DNA from: Candidatus Zixiibacteriota bacterium
GTDB lineage: Bacteria > Zixibacteria > MSB-5A5 > GN15 > FEB-12
Length of the DNA stretch: 64,000 nt
NCBI GenBank assembly: GCA_029860345.1
Contig: JAOUBJ010000003.1
Location: forward strand, 132,709 to 196,708
Direction: 5' to 3'
In this document: piece by piece, positions 34,304-41,857 of the stretch
How the letters are laid out: each line of letters begins with the position of its first letter
How positions within the stretch are numbered: the first letter of the stretch is position 1
Notes under the pieces: model-generated
What the model was told of the DNA's origin: nothing
The model's database searches: none
Seen by the model: only the letters and a program-made list of their open reading frames with translations
Program-made: the position numbers and the translations under genes

Positions 34304-36151
34304 TTACCATCCGCCGTTGGAAGTGTGGATGATTGTTCCGTCGCGACCTGCCGCCCAGCCGTGGTTTCGATCAGTAAAAAACAGACCCTGGAAGACGTCG
34401 TCGCTTCCGGTTTCCTGTAGCTTCCAGTTCTCGCCGCCATCGGTAGTGGCGTAAACATCACCGTTGTATCCGGTCACCCAGCCATAGAGCTCGTCGACGA
34501 ATTGAATTCTAAAAAAGTGCGCCGGTGCGTCCAACTGAACAGTCCATGTGAGCCCACCATCGGTCGAATGAAAAACCCGGCCACCCCCGGCGCACCAACC
34601 ATTCAGGGAATCGAGGAAGATGACCTCGTGCAACCAGCCCTCCAACGCAACCGGGTTTTGGACCCACAGCTCACCCCCATTGACAGTTCTGTAGACTCCC
34701 CCATCCCTCCCCACGATCCATCCGATTTGCTCACTGACGAAACAGACAGATTCCATCGATTCCCACACCGGGGCAACCTGTCCTCTCCAGGTGACGCCCC
34801 CGTCGTCGGTGCGTGCAATAGTACCGGCCCAGCCGACCGCCCAGCCGACTGTGTCATTGACGAAGTCGATATCGTACAGACCTCTCCCCAGGTCCTCAAT
34901 TTGCTTTTCCCAGGTGTATCCGCCGTCGGTGGTATGATAAACAGTGGCGCCTGCAGTTACATACCAGCCCTCGGTCCGGCTTATGAACTCGATTTCCCAA
35001 AGTCCCAGCTCCTGCTCACCTCTCGGATTCCAGGTTTTGCCGCCGTCCTCGGTAGCGAGGAAAGTCCGATACCCACCCGCCCAGCCATGGAGACTGTCAA
35101 CCATCTGAAGGGTGTTGAACCAACTACCTGTGCCGGTACTGATCGGTTCCCAGGTAACGCCGCCATCGACACTCCGCGCCATACGTCCGCCCCTGCCCGT
35201 TGCCCACGCCATATCTCCCTGAAAGTCGATCGACTGATAGCTCCACCAGCCAAGCCCGTTATCGATGACTTGCCATGTTTCCCCTCCGTCGGTCGTCTTT
35301 TGCAAAGGTCCCTGTATCCACCCAGTGGTGTAATCGGTGAACAGAACATCACTGTGCTCCACCGGCGTAAGGGTTACCATCCATGTCTCACCACCGTCGG
35401 TTGTGCGGAGGCGCACTCCTGCAAAACTATCGTAATAAATTGCTTCGCCGACAGCAACTCCGATCCATTGATCCGCAAAAGCAACAGCCTTCAACCTCAT
35501 ATAGGTGTTGTCATGTTCAATCGTCTGGGATTCCCAGGTCTCGCCTCCATTTATAGTGGACACAACCCGATTCCCACCGACCGCCCAGCCCACTCTGTTA
35601 CTGTGAAAGAAGACGCTCCTCAGCGACACACCAACACCGCTTTGCTGTTTCTGCCAAACACTACCACCGTTGCTGGTGTGGATAATCGTGCCGGAAGCGC
35701 CTACCGCCCACCCGTTCAATTTATCAGTGAAGGTAACATCGTAGAGACTTGACGGTGTACCGGAGGAAACTTGATACCATGATCGAAAAGCGTTGGTTGT
35801 TGTCAGTATCAGGCCATTTGAGCCGACTATCCAGGCCGACTTGTGATCGAGCATGCAAATTGCGTTCAAATTCAGATCAGTATTGCTCTTCTCGCGAATC
35901 CAGCTATCGCCGGCATCGACTGTGCGTAGAATGGTGCCGGCATCCCCTACTACCCAGCCGTTCTGTTCGTCAATAAACTCAATATCTCTGATATCATTGC
36001 CAGTTGGCACTGGTCTTTGAGTATGCCAGCCTCTGCCCCTATTACTGGTTTGCGTAGGACCCTTGTTATCACAGGCACAAAACGTAACTAGCAGAACAGT
36101 GACAAGAAGCGCCACGACTACCCCATGCGGTGACTTCAAAAGAACGTTCAC
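34304..36151 (-). CDS. lipoprotein with 14 Ycf48-like repeats (double seven-bladed propeller)
   Basis: A 615-residue lipoprotein starting at GTG 36151 with GGAGGG ahead; lipobox TFCAC (Cys at about 27). The whole mature chain is a run of repeats of about 40 residues of the form (NGW)(A/V)VG...GTI..T.DGG.TW, as in Ycf48/HCF136 and BNR-type sialidase repeats. I count 14 GW-type centres, enough for two seven-bladed propellers. The chain stops in the middle of the last repeat (HTSNGGW), so the final blade may be closed by the N terminus. Surface or periplasmic; the ligand is unknown. A seven-repeat relative is at 48908. Confidence 0.85.
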   Translation of the reverse strand: MNVLLKSPHGVVVALLVTVLLVTFCACDNKGPTQTSNRGRGWHTQRPVPTGNDIRDIEFIDEQNGWVVGDAGTILRTVDAGDSWIREKSNTDLNLNAICMLDHKSAWIVGSNGLILTTTNAFRSWYQVSSGTPSSLYDVTFTDKLNGWAVGASGTIIHTSNGGSVWQKQQSGVGVSLRSVFFHSNRVGWAVGGNRVVSTINGGETWESQTIEHDNTYMRLKAVAFADQWIGVAVGEAIYYDSFAGVRLRTTDGGETWMVTLTPVEHSDVLFTDYTTGWIQGPLQKTTDGGETWQVIDNGLGWWSYQSIDFQGDMAWATGRGGRMARSVDGGVTWEPISTGTGSWFNTLQMVDSLHGWAGGYRTFLATEDGGKTWNPRGEQELGLWEIEFISRTEGWYVTAGATVYHTTDGGYTWEKQIEDLGRGLYDIDFVNDTVGWAVGWAGTIARTDDGGVTWRGQVAPVWESMESVCFVSEQIGWIVGRDGGVYRTVNGGELWVQNPVALEGWLHEVIFLDSLNGWCAGGGRVFHSTDGGLTWTVQLDAPAHFFRIQFVDELYGWVTGYNGDVYATTDGGENWKLQETGSDDVFQGLFFTDRNHGWAAGRDGTIIHTSNGGW

Positions 36152-36223
36152 AGCGATACCCTCCAGTCAAGACAAGATCTATCAATCTTTTGTGCTGTCC
36201 TCTATCACTGTGAAGATGGTGCA

Positions 36224-36658
36224 TTAAGTCGTCTTTGTCAAGGACGTTATCACTTTGCGGGAACACCCGACCAGCGCCTCGGCCTCGATCTCGACCAGCC
36301 AGTCATCGCGAAGAAGGGCCTTGACAACAACCATAGTGGCGGCCGGTCGGATGTCTGAAAAAAACTCGCCGTGCGCACGGCCTACATCTTCGGCGTGCAC
36401 TGCATCGGTGAGGTAGATGCGGGTGCGGTATACATCGGCTAGCGAACCGCCCGCTTCTTCGATAGCGTCCTGGATTATAGACAGGCATCGTCGGGTCTGA
36501 CCGACGGCATCGTTGGGGCAGGCGCTGCTACCGTCGGGCAGGATCGGCGCCGTGCCCGACACCGCGACCAGGTCGCCCACGCGCACGGCTCGTGAGAAGC
36601 CTATCTCACTCTCGTATGGTGATGCCGACGATATCAGAGTTCGTTTCATTTCATTCAC
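36224..36658 (-). CDS. RidA/YjgF-family enamine deaminase
   Basis: A 144-residue RidA-like protein (Rid family) that hydrolyses reactive enamine/imine products of PLP enzymes; forms trimers in the cytoplasm. Family marks: GFSRAVRVGDLVAVSGTAP near the N terminus, the conserved Arg in DVYRTRIYLTD, and ATMVVVKALLRDDWLVEIEA towards the end. The listed start is GTG at 36658; the ATG three codons on (36649) is equally possible. A small membrane protein gene lies just upstream on the same strand (14-base gap). The final residues differ from RidA itself (KVITSLTKTT), so it belongs to another Rid subgroup. Confidence 0.88.
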   Translation of the reverse strand: MNEMKRTLISSASPYESEIGFSRAVRVGDLVAVSGTAPILPDGSSACPNDAVGQTRRCLSIIQDAIEEAGGSLADVYRTRIYLTDAVHAEDVGRAHGEFFSDIRPAATMVVVKALLRDDWLVEIEAEALVGCSRKVITSLTKTT

Positions 36659-36672
36659 TTCTATCTACAGTT

Positions 36673-37050
36673 TCAGGCTGTCGGTGTCGTCGACCGTCCC
36701 TCGAACAACCGCACCGTTTCGTCGTTGAAAAGTACGAAGATGCCATAGATGCCCAAGGCAGTTCCAAACGGGATTCCGGGCAGGTTCAAGAAGGACAGGA
36801 CCAAAGCCAGAATCCGCGCCCAGTTCTGGTGTTTCAAAAGACCCCAGCCCGCCAGTATGCCCGGTACCGACGTTACTGCAACCATGGCTGCTATGAATGT
36901 TCCGATCGTAACCAATAGCAGAACTTCCTCGTCACTGGGAGCAAGGGCACCCCCAAGTCCGAAAATGGCAAATACGGCTACCGCTGCAATCAACCCCATT
37001 ATACCGAATACTATGAAAAGTATGCCCAACACCTGTACATGTTTCTCCAT
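36673..37050 (-). CDS. small integral membrane protein
   Basis: 125 residues with three or four hydrophobic segments: about 8-32 (LGILFIVFGIMGLIAAVAVF), 44-66 (VLLLVTIGTFIAAMVAVTSV), then WGLLKHQNWARILALVLSFL and GTALGIYGIFVLFNDETVRL. The last phrase resembles membrane proteins of the DUF4064/YIEGIA-like kind, but no function is known. AGAGGAGAA precedes the ATG. It is probably co-transcribed with the RidA-family gene. Confidence 0.75.
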   Translation of the reverse strand: MEKHVQVLGILFIVFGIMGLIAAVAVFAIFGLGGALAPSDEEVLLLVTIGTFIAAMVAVTSVPGILAGWGLLKHQNWARILALVLSFLNLPGIPFGTALGIYGIFVLFNDETVRLFEGRSTTPTA

Positions 37051-37149
37051 ACCAATTCTCCTCTTCGTAACTCAGACTATAACCGTGACGTTTCTGTTTT
37101 CTCAATAATGTCTTTGGATATGTTGTTCGGCAACTATTATCTGCACCGG

Positions 37150-38574
37150 CTATTTCAAATTCATCGAAAGAATCTTGATCTCGGTCATGTCCTCTATCGA
37201 ATAGCGCACTCCCTCCCGACCAAGCCCTGAGTTTTTCATACCACCATACGGTTGATGGTCGGCGCGGTAGGTAGGGATGTCATTCACCACCACGCCACCG
37301 CACTGGATATGTTTGAAAGCATAAAACACATCCTTCAACCGATTGGTGAAGACCCCGGCCTGTAAACCGTATTCGGAGTCGTTGATTTCGGCGATAACCT
37401 TCTTGAAACTCTTGTATGGTTGCACCACGGCCAATGGAGCGAAAGCCTCTTTCGAGCAAACGTCCATCGTCCTCTTAACATTGGTCAGCACCGTCGGCTG
37501 CATCAATCCGCCGCGCGCCGCACCGCCGGTAAGAAGTTCGGCGCCGTCCGCGACCGCCGCTTTGACAATCTGCATGGCGGCTTTGACCGCCTCACGACTG
37601 ACCATCGAACCTATGTCGGTCCGGGGATTCAACGGATTGCCGACTTTCAGCTTGAGAACTTTGGCCTTGAACAAGCGAAGAAAACGGTTGTAGATTTTCT
37701 CGTGTACATAGATCCGTTGAACCGAGATACAGGATTGCCCCGCCACAGCAAAGGCGCCATACAACAGACGGGTGGCAGCAAATTCGAGGTCGACGTCGTC
37801 AGCGATTGCCACCCCGGCGTTGCCGCCCAGTTCGAGCACCACTTCTTTCCGGCCCGAGTGCTCTTTGATCCACCAGCCGACTTCGGAGGAACCGGTAAAA
37901 GTAATCAGCTTAACACGAGGATCGTCCAACAACGGCGAGGCTTCCCGGGCTGATCCCGGCAGAATCGATACGGCGCCTTTGGGATGGTCGGTACCGTCGA
38001 TCAGCTCGGCCAGCATCAACGCTACTATCGGCGTGCTCGAAGCCGGCTTGAGGACGATTGTATTGCCTGAAGCAATGGCCGGTGCGATTTTGTGCGCAAC
38101 CAGGTTCAAAGGGAAATTGAACGGAGATATCCCGGCAATGACGCCGCGTGGAAAACGCCTGACCAATCCCATCCGCTCCTCCGAGCCGGGCGACCAGTCC
38201 AGGTCGATTATCTCGCCACCCACCCGCTTGGCTTCCTCACCGGCCACTCTGAACACACCGATACTGCGGGTAACCTCGCCGCGCGCATCCGTGAGCGACT
38301 TACCCAGTTCGCGAGACATCATGGTGGCAATCTTTTCGTGGTTCTTCTCAAGTCCGGCAGCTACAGCCAGACAGGTTTGTTCACGTTGGTACGACGGCAG
38401 ATCGCGGGTTTGCTGAAATGTCTGGTGTGCTATCTTGATCGCCTCGGTATAGTCTTTTCTGGAGGCTGCCGCCACCTGTCCGACAACAGCGCCGTTATAT
38501 GGGGAAGCTACTTTTATCTTATTGGCTCGGTCAACCCAGTGACCTCCCAGGTACATCTTATAAGTCTTGGCCAT
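37150..38574 (-). CDS. aldehyde dehydrogenase (NAD(P)+-dependent)
   Basis: 474 residues from the ATG at 38574 (MAKTYKMYLGGHWV), which has GGAG ahead; the frame continues 84 bases upstream without a site. ALDH superfamily motifs are complete: the ISPFNFPLNLVAHKIAPAI loop, GNTIVLKPAS, FTGSSEVGWWI (nucleotide binding), catalytic Glu in VLELGGNAG, catalytic Cys in AGQSCISVQRIYV and YGLQAGVFTN. The sequence is closest in style to lactaldehyde/glyceraldehyde-3-phosphate (non-phosphorylating) dehydrogenases, but the substrate cannot be fixed. It stands alone. Confidence 0.92.
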   Translation of the reverse strand: MAKTYKMYLGGHWVDRANKIKVASPYNGAVVGQVAAASRKDYTEAIKIAHQTFQQTRDLPSYQREQTCLAVAAGLEKNHEKIATMMSRELGKSLTDARGEVTRSIGVFRVAGEEAKRVGGEIIDLDWSPGSEERMGLVRRFPRGVIAGISPFNFPLNLVAHKIAPAIASGNTIVLKPASSTPIVALMLAELIDGTDHPKGAVSILPGSAREASPLLDDPRVKLITFTGSSEVGWWIKEHSGRKEVVLELGGNAGVAIADDVDLEFAATRLLYGAFAVAGQSCISVQRIYVHEKIYNRFLRLFKAKVLKLKVGNPLNPRTDIGSMVSREAVKAAMQIVKAAVADGAELLTGGAARGGLMQPTVLTNVKRTMDVCSKEAFAPLAVVQPYKSFKKVIAEINDSEYGLQAGVFTNRLKDVFYAFKHIQCGGVVVNDIPTYRADHQPYGGMKNSGLGREGVRYSIEDMTEIKILSMNLK

Positions 38575-38910
38575 TTTGTCTCCAGTGTAACTTAGGTTCA
38601 GGTCTTCAGTATAATCACCGATTCTCCCGAATTCCACCGGTTTGTTGAACCGGAACAATCCAACTCCCCTAGTCAGTGTTGACCTGTGGGCGATACCCCA
38701 TACTTTATGGGCGACTTGGAATGAGAACGAGCGTTTTCAGTTGAGTGAGCTACCCGTAGGTCCAGAAACTGCTCCGGCTCGCCCGCCCTCCGGGCCGCTA
38801 ACAACTTACCCGCCACCTACTTACAGACCCCAGCCGCCAAGGCCAACACAATTGTACTCAGGCGGCACAGCATTTACAAGATAGAAAGCAACAAGCTGAG
38901 GAATTACTTT
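38575..38910. other. 336-base gap upstream of the minor pilin operon
   Basis: Divergent upstream region for the aldehyde dehydrogenase (minus) and the pilin operon (plus). No gene, clear promoter or RNA structure. A small GC hairpin CGCCCTCCGGGCG-like stretch lies near 38781-38797. Confidence 0.4.
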
Positions 38911-39276
38911 ATGCAAAAGCGCAAGATTCATAACGAAAAAGGTCTCTCCTTACTGGAAGTGTTGGTAGCGATGATCATCCTGAGCGTGTCGCTGCTGTTA
39001 CTTTTGAACATGGCAATGGTGGCCCTGGACGGCAACGACTGGGCCAATAACGCCACTATGGCCACGCAATTGATGCAGGAGAAACTGGAGCAGCTCAGGA
39101 ACACCGGCGATCTGGTCAACGGCAGTGACACTATAGAAGACTACGTGCGTACTTGGTCGGTCTCGACCGTTGCCAAACATCTCAGGAAGGTCGATGTCTG
39201 CATTAACTGGGAGGACCTTCGCAATTACGAAAAAGCCGACACGATGACGGCGTTCATTCAATCTGATTCGGTGTAG
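38911..39276 (+). CDS. pilV: PilV-like minor prepilin
   Basis: A 121-residue type IV pilus minor pilin. The class III signal is cut at G/L in EKGLSLLEVLVAMIIL, with Leu at +1, a Glu at +5 and a hydrophobic helix of about 20 residues. The mature part is short and ends in NYEKADTMTAFIQ. It is the first gene of a three-gene unit with PilW- and PilX-like genes spaced 11 and 15 bases apart, each with a good ribosome site. Minor pilins prime pilus assembly in the inner membrane. The exact Pil name rests on gene order and signal type. Confidence 0.82.
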   Translation: MQKRKIHNEKGLSLLEVLVAMIILSVSLLLLLNMAMVALDGNDWANNATMATQLMQEKLEQLRNTGDLVNGSDTIEDYVRTWSVSTVAKHLRKVDVCINWEDLRNYEKADTMTAFIQSDSV

Positions 39277-39287
39277 GTGGTGACAAA

Positions 39288-40112
39288 ATGAAAAATGTAA
39301 TAGACAAACTAAAGCAAGTGCGGGGGGCCAGCCTTTTGGAAGTGCTGGTCGCTTTGGCCATTACAGGTGTGGTTACGTTGGCCGTGTTCAAAGCCTATAT
39401 TACCCAACATCGACACTACATCGTGCAGGAAGATGTCACCGACATTCAGCAAAACGCCCGAGCCGCGATCGATGAACTCTCTCGACACGTGCGTATGGCC
39501 GGACACGATCTGCCGATGGGAATGGCGGCTATCGCTGCGTCCAACACCAATCCGGATACGATCACGATAACTTATCACACCGATGCCTGCGATACCTACA
39601 TTTCAGCACCAATGCCGCAGCCGTCGGCGGAGTTGAAGTGCGGTACCGATATCTCCTGCTATTGGACAGGACAGTGGGTTTACATTTATGAGCCGGCCGT
39701 GAACATCGGCGAGTGGTTTGAGATCACTCAAGTACAGGAAGCATCCATGCACCTGCAACACAACACTATGCAATTATCGCGGAAGTACGGCGCCGATTCG
39801 GAAATCCTCTCCCTGACTCAGGTGAAGTTCTATATCGACACGACCGACACCGAACATCCCAATTTGATGATTCAGTATATGGGTCAGACGCCACAGGTCT
39901 ACTCGATGAACATGACCGATCTGCAGTTTGTGTACCACATGAGAAATGGTGACACTCTCGATGCTCCGATCCTGGTCGATGATATCAGAGAGATAGCTAT
40001 CTCGGTCACCGGACGTTCCAACAGTCCCGACCCGGAAGCCCCGGATACTTCCGATGTATATAGATTCCGCACCTTCGCCACGTCGGTCTACCTGCGGAAT
40101 CTGGAATCCTAG
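39288..40112 (+). CDS. pilW: PilW-like minor prepilin
   Basis: A 274-residue prepilin with the N-terminal signal VRGASLLEVLVALAITGVVT and the PilW pattern DIQQNARAAIDELSRHVRMAGHDL (helix leading into the globular domain). The rest is beta-rich (DTITITYHTDACDTY; VYSMNMTDLQFVYHMRNGDT; IREIAISVTGRS). It acts with the neighbouring PilV- and PilX-like proteins at the tip or priming complex of a type IV pilus. GGTGG precedes the ATG. Confidence 0.85.
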   Translation: MKNVIDKLKQVRGASLLEVLVALAITGVVTLAVFKAYITQHRHYIVQEDVTDIQQNARAAIDELSRHVRMAGHDLPMGMAAIAASNTNPDTITITYHTDACDTYISAPMPQPSAELKCGTDISCYWTGQWVYIYEPAVNIGEWFEITQVQEASMHLQHNTMQLSRKYGADSEILSLTQVKFYIDTTDTEHPNLMIQYMGQTPQVYSMNMTDLQFVYHMRNGDTLDAPILVDDIREIAISVTGRSNSPDPEAPDTSDVYRFRTFATSVYLRNLES

Positions 40113-40127
40113 AATAGGTGGTTCAGT

Positions 40128-41783
40128 ATGAATAAGTTTGTACTCAAATCTGAGAGCGGTTTCGCCACCCTGATAGCTCTCTTGATGGTCGGCATGCTGA
40201 CTTTGTTGGGCATCGCCGCCCTGTCGACATCCGACGATGAAGTAAACATCGCCGGCAATGAACTTCAGGAGATGCGCGCCTTTTATGCCGCCGAGGCGGG
40301 ACTCGAAGCCGCCGGAGCAGCCTTGCGCTCCGAGTTCGACTCGACCGGAGCTCCGCCTACCAAGATGCCCGCGGCCAAACTGGAATTGAACGAATGCTAC
40401 CTGGTCTATGAAACCGTCGATGACGGTCCCATGACTCAGGAAATTCTTGCCAGGGGGACTCTCTCAGGATTGCATGCGTCGGTCAAATCGTTCACCGTAA
40501 CGGCCATGGCCGAAAGCAAGTTCGACCCCGGTCAGATAACTCTCCGGGAGTCCTTTCAGATGGCCTTGATTCCGATTTTCCAGTTCGCCGTTTTCTATAA
40601 CAACGAACTCGAATTCGCCCCCGGACCGGCCATGACCATATCCGGCCGCGTGCATACCAACAACAAAATGTACCTGCAGGCCGGCAACAATCTCACTATG
40701 GACAGTTGGGTTACCTGCGCCAAGGATATCCATCATGGCGGCACCGGCGCTGGAGCTATCGGCGCCGGAGGTGATGTCTTCATCAAGGACGTCTCCGGCA
40801 ACGATCAAAACATGCTCCGCAGCGGTGTCTGGCTGGACAGCGATCACGCCAATTGGTATGACTCTTCGGTGGCCCGCTGGGGCGGCATGGTGCGTGATCA
40901 AACCCACGGCCAGGAGCAGTTGAACGTGCCTGTGGACGATCCGGGCGGTGACCCGCACAAGCTGATCGAACCCTCAGCCGGCGGCAACAGCGACTCGTTC
41001 GAAGGTAAAGCCAGCCTCAAAATCATCGACCGTACCGCCTTTCGCTTAGTCGGCGGTATCTGGGTCGATGTAACCGCCGACATGGTGGCCAAGGGAATCA
41101 TAACGTTCAACGACGATAAGTTCTATGACACCCGCGAAGTTGAAAATGTCGACGTCATGGACCTTGATGTTGATCTGATGTACACCGAAGGATACGGTCC
41201 GGCCAACGGTGTGCTCTATGTCTCGGATGGGACTTCAGACTTCCCGGCCGTACGACTGGTGAATGGCGTCGAACTCGACGCCGCATTGACCGTGGCCAGC
41301 GAGAACCCGGTCTATACTTTCGGTGATTATAACCGGACGAACAAGAAACCGGCTGCGATCCTCGCCGATGCCATCACTTTCCTCTCCGACCAGTGGGATG
41401 ACAATAAATCCACCTGGTCACTGGCTACTCGCAACAAGCCGATGCACACGACGGTCAACTGCTCGTACATCGCCGGCAATGTCGAGACCGATGCCACCAA
41501 TTACAGCGGCGGTTTCGAGAATCTGCCCCGTTTTCTCGAAGACTGGTCCTCGCGCAACCTGAACTGGGCCGGTTCAGCCGTCAACCTTTGGAACTCGGTA
41601 CAAGCCGACGGCTCCTGGGGCAAGGCCAATGTCTACAGTGCCCCCAACCGAAGTTGGAATTACGACACCGACCTCGATGACCCGGCCAACATGCCGCCGG
41701 AGGTTCCGGTTGTGCGCATCCTTCAGCGAGTCGGCTGGAGCCAGGAATTTGTCAGCTACTACGACGCCGGGGCTGCTCATTAA
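40128..41783 (+). CDS. pilX: PilX-like pilus assembly protein with large C-terminal domain
   Basis: A 551-residue protein starting with the PilX N-terminal signature (ESGFATLIALLMVGMLTLLG; NELQEMRAFYAAEAGLEAA). PilX itself is about 200 residues; here about 400 more follow, beta-rich, with ISGRVHTNNKMYLQAGNNLT and PRFLEDWSSRNLNWAGSAVN. This enlarged form is seen in several uncultured phyla and may act as a tip adhesin. It is the last gene of the operon; a strong terminator follows. Ligand unknown. Confidence 0.82.
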   Translation: MNKFVLKSESGFATLIALLMVGMLTLLGIAALSTSDDEVNIAGNELQEMRAFYAAEAGLEAAGAALRSEFDSTGAPPTKMPAAKLELNECYLVYETVDDGPMTQEILARGTLSGLHASVKSFTVTAMAESKFDPGQITLRESFQMALIPIFQFAVFYNNELEFAPGPAMTISGRVHTNNKMYLQAGNNLTMDSWVTCAKDIHHGGTGAGAIGAGGDVFIKDVSGNDQNMLRSGVWLDSDHANWYDSSVARWGGMVRDQTHGQEQLNVPVDDPGGDPHKLIEPSAGGNSDSFEGKASLKIIDRTAFRLVGGIWVDVTADMVAKGIITFNDDKFYDTREVENVDVMDLDVDLMYTEGYGPANGVLYVSDGTSDFPAVRLVNGVELDAALTVASENPVYTFGDYNRTNKKPAAILADAITFLSDQWDDNKSTWSLATRNKPMHTTVNCSYIAGNVETDATNYSGGFENLPRFLEDWSSRNLNWAGSAVNLWNSVQADGSWGKANVYSAPNRSWNYDTDLDDPANMPPEVPVVRILQRVGWSQEFVSYYDAGAAH

Positions 41784-41809
41784 CCTGTTCCCCGTAGAAA
41801 TAGAACTAC

Positions 41810-41836
41810 AAAACCCGCCTTCTCGGGCGGGTTTTT
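41810..41836. terminator. terminator between convergent pilX and sppA-like genes
   Basis: AAAACCCGCC (41810-41819) pairs perfectly with GGCGGGTTTT (41826-41835), loop TTCTCG, followed by T on the plus strand. The stem reads acceptably in both directions and lies between two convergent genes. Confidence 0.9.
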
Positions 41837-41857
41837 CTATGTCGATGGGTTGGACGG

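Noticed and set aside
34502-35752. A 416-codon plus-strand open frame
   Set aside because: It lies opposite the Ycf48-repeat lipoprotein. Its repetitive Pro/Thr-rich translation is the antisense shadow of those repeats; no ribosome site, signal or domain.
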